From Symsagittifera roscoffensis (lineage: Eukaryota > Xenacoelomorpha > Acoela > Convolutidae), in NCBI RefSeq assembly GCF_963678635.1, contig NC_087069.1, positions 46,642,276 to 46,706,275 on the forward strand: 64,000 nucleotides of DNA. The letters run 5' to 3'. The translations under genes and the position numbers were made by a program. Positions 55,871 through 64,000 of the stretch are shown here, one piece after another. The notes under the pieces are model-generated. The model saw only the letters and a list, made by a program, of their open reading frames with translations. It was not told the origin of the DNA and did no database searches. Each line of letters opens with the position of its first letter. The first letter of the stretch is position 1.

Positions 55871-56112
55871 CTGGGTTTTGAGATTGAAAGCCAAAATGAT
55901 TCTTTTACAAGCTTTCATGTTTCAAAAAATGCGGATCATTGTGATTTCATTTGACGTATTGAAACGTATGACTAGAATATTTTCATGTAGGGAAGATATA
56001 AGAATAAAAATTTAGCTCAACTCGCTAAACTTGGAATTTTCAATAAGCTGGTCATCAAGCTGGTGCTAGATAAACCTCATCAAGCTGGTAATAGGTTTCT
56101 TTTTGGTAACTT

Positions 56113-56324
56113 GGCTCTTTTCCAGTTTCCTCCTTTCAAAATACCGAGTTTTATGTTTGTTTTATGTGTTATTACGGCTAAATGCGTGATGTTACGCTGT
56201 AAAGTATGAAGAACAAATCTGTTCAGAATTGTCGATTTGTTCACCACGCCAAATTTTGTTGCATTATGACAACGTTAAATGACTTTTTAAAATTGAATTT
56301 GAAAGGGGGAACTGGAAAAGAGCC
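56113..56324. mobile_element. Family-2 related MITE with target duplication
   Basis: Ends are GGCTCTTTTCCAGTTTCC and GGGGGAACTGGAAAAGAGCC, giving about 28 bp of inverted repeat. The flanks are GGTAACTT and GGTAACTG (7 of 8 matching) at 56,105-56,112 and 56,325-56,332. It is nearly identical to the nested copy at 54,875 except that its G-tract is shorter. Confidence 0.85.
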
Positions 56325-56332
56325 GGTAACTG

Positions 56333-57075
56333 TTAAATTTCTGTAAACACATTTATCATGTCTATCACAGGCAATGTCAACTTTTGAAACTATCGAAATC
56401 TTTGAAACTGTAGTATAAAACTGGAAACAATAAAAAATTGTCGACTTAGGGCTTCAAAATCCTAACACTCTCAATTTTATCCTCAATTTCAAGGCTGTAT
56501 AAAAATTTAGCTGAACAAAAATGTTTGCTCATAGTTTATGAAAGATTGGTTCTAGAAATTTAAATCGTTCCACCAAAAAACTTCAAACTTGAAAAGAAGT
56601 GACAGACAATTTACAAAAATTGTCTGTCACCAAAAAAGTTAACTATTTGTCAGCTATGGACCAAAATCTCCGGCATATTTTTTCCTTAACTGCCTTACGA
56701 AATTTTTTTTTTACATATTTTCAATCAAAAGCCGAAACTAAAGTTTTCATAAATCGTTTCAAAATTGAATAACCAAATAAACAACATTTTTTCTAAATGT
56801 TGATCTTGTGCAAAAAAGATTGTTTTTGATTACTCCCTCAAACTATACAAAAGTATTGAAAAACCTTGAAATCTTTTGTTCCAGTTTTGATTTTTAAAAA
56901 CGTTTAGAAAGAAAAGCGATTTTAAACAGTGTAGTTGATAGCGGTGCAAGTAGTACAGAAAGTTTTGCCAAGAGCAGTGAATAATTGGTGGCGTTAGTAA
57001 AATAGTCTTAATCGAAAAGAAAGCATTCAGATTAGTTTCGAGAACAAGTGTTTTGCTCGTAGTTAGGCTTACCCG
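56333..57075. other. No gene seen
   Basis: AT-rich. A short perfect inverted repeat, GTGACAGACAATTT and AAATTGTCTGTCAC (near 56,601-56,631), could form a hairpin. Nothing coding was seen. Confidence 0.4.
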
Positions 57076-57079
57076 TAAA

Positions 57080-57314
57080 AAGAGGTTTTAGGCAATTTTT
57101 TTGGAAAACGTTGACCAAAAAACTGCTTCTCCTTCGGCGCGCGCTCCACCTCTCAGAATTAGGATATTTTGGCGCCGAAGGCGCTCTTAAAAAACTTTTA
57201 GGCTCCATCATTAAAAATGGATATCTCAAGATAGTTCAAAGGGACCCTTTGGGTCGGCAGGGGGTCAAATCTGTGCGAGAGGGGGAAGTCAACCCCCCTA
57301 AATCTGACCCTGGC
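57080..57314 (+). mobile_element. Family-1 MITE, 5'-truncated
   Basis: It contains TGGAAAACGTTGACCAAAAA, TCGGCGCGCGCTCC, TTGGCGCCGAAGGCGC, GGGACCCTTTGGGTCGGCAG and the end CCCCCTAAATCTGACCCTGG. It lacks the left end and has no visible duplication. Confidence 0.7.
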
Positions 57315-57439
57315 TAAAAGTACAAAATAACAGTTTCTTTTAGTTCCGTCATCAACTGAAAAGCACACGAAACAAAACAAAAACAAATTGAAATGAAGCG
57401 ATGACATTTGTTGAATAATAAAGGAGAAAAAAAATTTCA

Positions 57440-57540
57440 AAAAATAATCGATTATAATGATTTTTGTTTCTGATAAAAGTAACAGTATAATCCATTTTTA
57501 ATCGATTGTAATCAAATTTTTAAAAAAATGTATGGACTGA
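57440..57540. repeat. AATCGATTATAAT-type AT-rich repeat
   Basis: AATCGATTATAATG and TAATCCATTTTTAATCG recur as at 27,095. It is a short imperfect cluster. Confidence 0.3.
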
Positions 57541-58237
57541 CAATAAAAAACCATTAGGTGTGGCGCTGAAAATTATCGAGGAGAAATGTCTTTAAACATG
57601 CTAAATCAAAAAAAAAATTCTTCAATTTGAATAGTGGGGGCAACAAAAACATCGGCTACTCTGCAAATAGCACAGAAAATTACGACCACCTTGTTAATTG
57701 AAAAAAGGTTTTTTTTTATTATGATTGTGGAGTTTTTTTTATGCGTGAAGTGATGAGGGGAAAAAAATTTATAACATTAGATAAATAATCGAAAATGAGT
57801 ATATATTTCTCAAAAATTATTATAAAAAAATCGAAAAAGTTTCAGAAAGTATTTTTAATTTTTTAAATAGCTTTTGTGAGTTTTTTCAACTTATAAAAAA
57901 ACTTCTCGTTGAATCAAGTGAAAGCTTCCACTTGATGTTGAGGTCCCTAGCAGAAGAAGGTCCTCACTGGGAAACGCAGAAGATACGTGGCTTAGAGATA
58001 AATTCACTCTTAAGCCTGTGAATGCAGACATACAAAAAAAACTTTTGGAAAAAGCCCTAGACCCATCCGGATCTGAGCAATCAACTCTATAGAAAGAGAG
58101 AAAAATTTGTGAAAACTTCAGAACATACAAGGAAGAATGTCTGAGAGAACATTGCAAGAAGGTAGCAGGTGTAATTTCTGTCTAGAAGAGGAAATCCAAT
58201 GGAAGAAAAGATTTAAAAAACAAAGCAAAGGGCAAGT

Positions 58238-58463
58238 TAAAAATCAAAGTAAAAAACAAAGCAAAAGATTTAAAAAACAAAACAAAGTATCTGAAGATAA
58301 TACAGTGCATGTGGAAAAAATGGCCATCACGACAAATGATGTCCAGCAGTTAAAAAACAAAGTAAAAAACAAAGCAAAAGATTTAAAAAACAAAACAAAG
58401 TATCTGAAGATAAAACAGTGCATGTGGAAAAAATGGCCATCACGACAAATGATGTCCAGCAGT
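58238..58463. repeat. 113 bp tandem duplication
   Basis: Two adjacent units of 113 bp differ by only a few bases. Each ends GATGTCCAGCAGT. The unit length is not a multiple of three, so the duplication shifts the reading frame of the lysine-rich frame it lies in (58,137-58,478). Confidence 0.85.
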
Positions 58464-59598
58464 CAGAAAATTGTGTAGTAAATGCGGCGGAAAACCCATT
58501 TTGCACGTATGTGCAGAACATCAACTTGAAGAGACACGTTTTAAAAAGAACATGAGAAATGAAGAATTGTAGTTGACGAACAATTGAAAAAACTGGATAC
58601 TGCCGAACAGTCATGTAGCTGGCACACCATTGAGTTCAATGAAATCATCGCTAAGTAGAAAATTAAATGGGGACCTCTCCTCTGACAAAAGTTATTGCTT
58701 ATTGTTTTGGGATAGATCAGTTTCGGGCATGACAAGTGTGGCGATCGATGAGGTAATCAGAGGAAACAAGATACCAATCCCAATAAGTGAATCAGAATTC
58801 ATGTCAATAGCAGATAACGGAAGTGTAGCATCAACAGTTCCAAAATAGATGGCAGAGAGGGTAGTAGAAACGATCTATTAATAATTTGGTATCCGTACCA
58901 AAACCCACCAATGGGAAAGATATACAATCACTGCCAAATCAAGACATACGGTGCTCTGGCTATGGCTATCGATAAAAGACATCCGCTGGGTAGCAGAGAT
59001 AGTAGTCGTGTGCATTAAAGGTAATCGAAAATGAACTGAACACAGTTTCGAAAAGCTAGAAAAAAACTCGGCCTACACAAGAACGCTGTGCAAAAAAACT
59101 CACGTAAGGTATCTGATTTCTGAACATTTAACGTCAACTGAAAGTAAGATTACTGACAAACCAAGCTAAAAAGATCTACTAAACAAAAAATTGACTAGAT
59201 CGTAATTTAGTGGTCATATTAAAATTAATCAGAATATTTACGGCAAAACAAAGTAAAAGCACAAGATGTCCGATAGACTTGCACTAAAAAAAAACAGAAA
59301 ATGAGTTTTTTACTGCTACAATTGCCAACAACAACAAAAAATTGGAAGCCTTCCCTAAAAAACTAAAAAAAAAGGTTTTTAAGTTGTCAGTGAAACGACG
59401 ACTCTAACAGAAAAAAAAACTAGCAGTAGCCTCAACAGTATGGAATCAGTCAATTTATGAAAGCTACTACCGGATGCCGTATTTTGATATTCTGAACGAT
59501 TGTATTGCTCAAGAAATAAGTCGGTCGGAAGTGGAAGAATATTGTTTACCAAAGTTACATCCACAAAATGTTTATTCGCCATCACCCTTGGATCCAAG

Positions 59599-60020
59599 CA
59601 GGGGCGGATCTAAGATTTTCTCGAGGGGGGCGGATTTTCAAAAAATTTTCCAAAATTTTGACGACCTTTTTTTTTAGGTCGACCAAATTGATTTTTCGAG
59701 CTCTCCCAAAGCACTGTTTTGCCCCTATTTTGGCTAAATTTTCTGCGCCGCAGGCAAATTATTGAAAAAACAGTCAAAAAAGCCGTTTTTGGGCACTTTT
59801 TGAAAAATGTTGACAAAAAAATCGCGTTTTTTTTTGGCGCGCGCTCCCCCTCAAAGTTAGTATATATTGGCGCCAAAGGCGCTTTTAGAAAAAATTTAGG
59901 GTGGGTCGGCCAAAAATGGATTTCTGAAAAAGTATCAAAGGGGGGACGCTTTGGGTCGGCAGGGGGTCGAATCCCTGAAAAAGAAGGGCGTCCACCCCCC
60001 CCCCCCTAAATCCGCCCCTG
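59599..60020. mobile_element. Family-1 MITE, complete, perfect 8 bp duplication
   Basis: It begins CAGGGGCGGATCTAAG and ends CCTAAATCCGCCCCTG. GATCCAAG lies on both sides (59,591-59,598 and 60,021-60,028). Length is 422 bp. It is very similar to the copy at 676-1088. It has an extra TTCTGCGCCGCAGGCAAATT segment near 59,740, and the left G-tract is only six bases. It interrupts an older retroelement remnant. Confidence 0.92.
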
Positions 60021-60586
60021 GATCCAAGTATAAAGGCTTATGTTAATGACAATCTTGTAGCAAAATCACGTAGCAAAATCAGACGGCTACTATGAGCTGA
60101 AGGACGTGCACGCAATCTTTCCACAAGCATTAGACAAAGCACTATCGGTCTCTACGAAACAAACTGTTTCTTTGATGACAAAGTAAAGAAAAGGGCCAAG
60201 GATTCACACATCGAACACGTCGATGCATGTCTTGCGGGATTGGATACCATACATATATCCAATTATTTAGCAAAATTTCAGTTCATGCAACATGACGTAG
60301 AAAGACTGGGATATAAAATTAGCCAGGAAAGATAATAACCCCCGAATAACAGTATAGACCCAATCATAAAATTACAGGAAACAAAAAGGCGAAGAAAGCT
60401 ACAATCTTACCAGAGATCCATTGGGCTCTAATTTTATACCAGGCTGAGGGCAGAAAACAAAACAATTCGGATCGATAATTTGAATGGCTACAAGTGCATG
60501 CATCAATTTGTTCGACTGACTGATACAACTTGAAGCAGATTTTGTTGACAAAATCCTTGCTATCAAAATAGGCAAACACGAATTAA

Positions 60587-60634
60587 GTGCGACGAATCGC
60601 ACGACGAATCGCACGACGAATCGCACGACGAATT
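60587..60634. repeat. 12 bp minisatellite, about four units
   Basis: ACGACGAATCGC is repeated three times perfectly and once partly. On the minus strand it reads as an Arg-Ala-Ile-Arg repeat in a chance frame. Confidence 0.9.
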
Positions 60635-60639
60635 ATTTT

Positions 60640-61605
60640 GTTCTCGGAAACATGACACAATGAAATGCGATTGGAAAAACATTTCAAACGCGTGCCGTTG
60701 CCTAAATATTTGCCGAATGAAATAATTGAAAATTTTTGTTTTACAGGATTTTTTTCCTGTAGTAATAAATAACCGAGTGTTACGAAATTTTTTAACATGC
60801 CACAGTTCAAACTATTAAGTCAACTACTTTTAAGAAGGTAGATTGACCGGTTAGTTCAAATTGACTTTGATTTAGACAATTTGATGAGATTAAAAATGGG
60901 GCTTTTGGTTATATATCACAAAAACGTTAATCAAAGCCCCAAATTATTAAAAATACGGCAAATATTTGTTGTAGCTTGATAAGGTTTGTTTTCAACTGAT
61001 GTAGTCGCAGAGATGATTATTAATCTTCAAAAAACATTGTTAAAAACCTAAATGTTACTTGCGTTCACCGCGCACAAACAGAAATCTAAAGCAAATTTGA
61101 CGTCTTCGAGTATCAGAGGTGAATGCGTCGACGTCTTCCGCGCGACAAACCCGAGATAAGAAGCAACTTTTGCAGATTCTGACAAGACATGCTGGCCTCA
61201 TAATCTGACCACCAGCAAGGAAAATTGCAAGCCTTGCACTACTATTAGCGAGCAGTTAAAACCACTAACCCCGCAGTATAAAGTTCAACCTCTAAATTAA
61301 CTGTCGACACCAAATGAAGAATGGCAATAGAATGCTGCCAGAAAACTTTATCAAAAAAAGAGAAATTTAAAAAGAAGAATATCACCAGCGATATACGTGT
61401 TTAAGAAACTTTAACAGGAAAAACTTTTAATAATGCGAACGCTGCAATTGGAAATATATTTTGAAGCAATCTCAAGAAGAAAACAAATCTCCTTGATTGT
61501 TTCGAGTATCCCAATCAAAAATCCTAACCGGAAATAGGTTGCGAAAACAATAAGATAGAGTTCCTAAAAGTACTAGCAAAAAATGAACACGGGGGAATAA
61601 GCTAC
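60640..61605. other. No gene seen
   Basis: A locally G+C-richer patch near 61,080-61,320 has broken frames that could be old retroelement sequence, but no motif is recognisable. Confidence 0.35.
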
Positions 61606-61609
61606 CTGT

Positions 61610-62260
61610 ACTGACAAAATGGTTTTTGATCGAGTTAATTTGATATTAAACGGGTTTCAAATCGATCCAAATTGATTAAAAATGTACATTTTACGAACTT
61701 AAATGGATTTTCAATCGATTTAAATTGATATTTTTTAAAAATTTTGGATCAATCTAAAAGTCTAAAAAATCAATTTAAATTGCTTTGGAGGTATTTTTGA
61801 TTTACTAAAATCCATCCGAATCTCACTCAAAACCATCCGAATTTCAATAAAATTCGTTCAAATCGGCTTAGATCGATCTTTCTTGAAAATTTTGGATCGA
61901 TTTAAGTGTATAAAAAGATGAATTGGATAGGGTTTCAGACTCACTAAAATCAATTTTTTCGGCTAACACGGCAAAAAAATTTGAGTTCGAAAGTATACAG
62001 TGAAATCATAGAAAATTATCATTGTATATCAGATTATGGGCATAAATTTATGTAACAAAACAAGAGAAAAATCGAAATAAAACAAATTTTGATCTGAAGA
62101 TCGATTTTTTTAGCTGCGATTTAAGATCAATTGAAATCGACTTTAAAGTGATCCAAATCAATCTCTAGCTTTTCTATCTAACTTTTGTACTTTTTTCAAT
62201 CTAATATCGATCTTTGTTTAATCTACATAACTTTTGCATAGTAAAATCGATCCTAATCCG
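61610..62260. repeat. Degenerate repeat of AATCGATTTAAATTGAT-type units
   Basis: Many short units occur, such as AATCGATCCAAATTGATT, CAATCGATTTAAATTGAT, AATCAATTTAAATTGC, ATCAATTGAAATCG and ATCCAAATCAATC, in both orientations. The cluster is AT-rich with a GATC/TCGA rhythm. It could be the subterminal region of a transposon or a decayed satellite. Confidence 0.45.
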
Positions 62261-62269
62261 TTTTTGTCA

Positions 62270-63700
62270 AAGCGTGTTGATGGAAAAATTAACCAAAACG
62301 TCTAATCGTAGGCTAGTGTTTGAGAAGGAAAAATGTGAAGAATCTTTTTGACTAAAAATAACCTTGAACTTTGTTTGAACTGATTACAGCTCTGAGAACG
62401 ACTTTCATTGTTAATTTAAGGTTACATCCTTCAGGAGTATAAGAAACTAGTCATTGGTACCCAGTCGAGAAAGTTTAATTTAAACTGGCCTGGAGTCATC
62501 ATATCATGTATATTTCAAGAAACAGTTGAGGACCCCTCATGAAGAAAAACAAAATATAGAACAGAGTTTGCAGAAGCGACGTGGGGGCACAGCACGAGCG
62601 AAAGAAGCCAAACAATAGATGAGTAAATAGATGAACAAACTACATTCGGATATCGCATCTCAACTTGGCGAGGAAAACGATAAGATGGACACCGAAGGCG
62701 AAATGGTTGAGAGCAAGCAGTTGACAGCGAGCATCAACTGCGCACAAATTGAGTTCTGAAAGCAAAATTGACAAGCGTATCAAACTCAATTAAAAATATT
62801 CATTTAAAACCTTATTTTTTTGTCGAAATCATAGAGTTTCTATTGAAACAAAACTCATTATTGTAACAAAAGCTACACAAAAAATAGAAAAATATTAGCG
62901 GGATCGATCGGCAGAAATAATACGAGCAGAAAACCGGTATTCAGAAAGAAGCAGAATAATGGGGACAGTGAAATTATATGGTGATAGTGAAATTGATCTC
63001 GAACGAAATCAGACATGTTTAAAAGGACTCACCTGACAACTCCGGATTTGACTTGGACCTATTTCTGCTACTTCAGAGCACGAATCAAGAACCCCAGAAC
63101 AAGTAAACACGAGCATATTCAGTAAAAATTACACTATCCAGAATATTCAGCAAAAAAATAATAGCCGCCTTGTCAAACCGAAAGAAGAAGCTAAGAGAGC
63201 TTCATGTTTCCTTCTTTGGCAGAGGATGAACAAATATGCAAAAAGATGGGGCCCTACTATCATCAACAATAGAGGGAAATCGGGTAAAGTGAAAATAGGG
63301 CTGATTTTGATAAAAAAAAGTGAAAATAGCAGCAGGACCACTATGTGGATGCGTCGACGATTTCCACGCTACACACCCGTCACAGGTCAGAATGAGTTGA
63401 GCATCGATTCTGATCAGTAAAACGGAGGGGAGGATACAAGCCATGCACTTTTGTTGGTAGATTTTAAAACTAGTGCAACCAAATTGAATGAAACCCGATC
63501 AATGAAACCCTAATCATTTTGGCGAGTTGCCCCCAACACAAAAAGAGGAACGATATTAACGTCCCGCACCGAAGTTTCTGTGATTATTATCTATTATCTG
63601 TCAATTGTATGGTCGAACAAAGATGATTATTTTATCGTTCAATTATCTGGTGATTTTTGATCACAGATTAAAATAATAGATTGTATGGTGAAACAAGTCC
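62270..63700. other. No gene seen
   Basis: Sequence of mixed composition with broken frames. A patch at 62,560-62,760 and another at 63,050-63,440 are G+C-richer, as retroelement relics here tend to be, but I recognise no protein motif. Confidence 0.35.
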
Positions 63701-63714
63701 ATAAAAATACTTCA

Positions 63715-63790
63715 TTTTTCTGTCGATTATATTGAAATTAAAATAGATTATAATAGATTATAATCAATTTTAATTCCACTAAAATTGATA
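63715..63790. repeat. TAATAGATTATAATC-type AT-rich repeat
   Basis: ATAGATTATAATAGATTATA and AATCAATTTTAATTCC resemble the clusters at 27,095 and 57,440. Confidence 0.35.
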
Positions 63791-64000
63791 TAGAAATTCG
63801 ATCAAAAACACAAAAATGCGCGACCTCAATTTTAAAATTTTTTTAATTGACAGAGCATGATAATAAACCTTAAAACTTAAATTACTAACTTCTGTACCAA
63901 TATTCGAATAAAAGACACGTTGGGATAATATAATATAGCCAAAAATATAACCCAAAATATAATGTAAAACAGTATAATACTATCGCTGTAATACTTGTCA

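Larger units (their letters stand above)
57900..60340 (+). mobile_element. Gypsy-like retroelement remnant interrupted by a MITE
   Basis: Scattered broken frames show DKFTLKPVNADIQKKLLEKA (near 58,000), a lysine-rich gag-like part with a cysteine/histidine cluster CSKCGGKPILHVC (near 58,476-58,515), and at 60,190-60,335 SHIEHVDACLAG then FQFMQHDVERLGYKIS. The last resembles the thumb of gypsy reverse transcriptases. The family-1 MITE at 59,599 sits just upstream of that part. All frames are broken, so the assignment rests mostly on the thumb-like stretch. Confidence 0.45.

Noticed and set aside
60583-60810. Arg-Ala-Ile-Arg repeat protein
   Set aside because: It is the translation of a 12 bp minisatellite; the rest of the frame has no support.
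1-64000. Bacterial or phage origin
   Set aside because: Introns, LINE, gypsy and BEL elements, MITEs and the absence of dense coding rule this out.

Overview
The window looks like AT-rich intergenic and intronic DNA (roughly one third G+C by eye) from an invertebrate animal. The grounds are a split gene with GT-AG introns of 5 to 10 kb, a C-type lectin domain, a BEL/Pao retroelement (a lineage known from animals), and many decayed transposons. The sequence does not let me name the species. There is no bacterial gene organisation: no operons, no Shine-Dalgarno-linked reading frames.

The only host gene I can defend lies on the minus strand and spans about 26 kb (53,789 down to 27,877). Four exons can be joined by splice sites and matching codon phase. 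They are two small cysteine-rich modules (53,613-53,789 and 43,552-43,671), the first half of a C-type lectin-like domain (37,968-38,145), and its second half with the stop codon (27,877-28,234) and a polyadenylation signal. The 5' end, including any signal peptide, was not found. Its introns are filled with transposons.

Left part (1-14 kb): a 3.5 kb segment is present twice (1-3,490 and 7,290-10,770). Each copy later received its own hAT-type insertion, so the other copy shows the empty site. Between and beyond are a minus-strand LINE fragment, two head-to-tail copies of a Helentron-like element and coding-like relics. Centre-left (15-24 kb): a rearranged non-LTR retrotransposon with ORF1, endonuclease and reverse transcriptase, then a tail-to-tail pair of the Helentron-like element.

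Centre (30-43 kb): a Ty3/gypsy element with two LTRs inserted antisense in the lectin intron, and a second, much more decayed gypsy. Centre-right (44-51 kb): a 420-460 bp tandem repeat with G-tracts, a candidate tRNA-derived SINE, a 16 bp minisatellite and one long open BEL/Pao gag frame. Right part (52-64 kb): two MITE families with 8 bp target duplications, some nested in one another, and a gypsy-like remnant carrying a fresh MITE.

Two short-element families dominate. Family 1 has CAGGGGCGGAT ends with long G and C tracts; family 2 has GGCTCTTTT ends. Both make 8 bp target-site duplications, as expected of hAT-type mobilisation. The Helentron-like family has asymmetric inverted repeats and terminal hairpins. 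Most other open frames in the window are fragments or chance frames.
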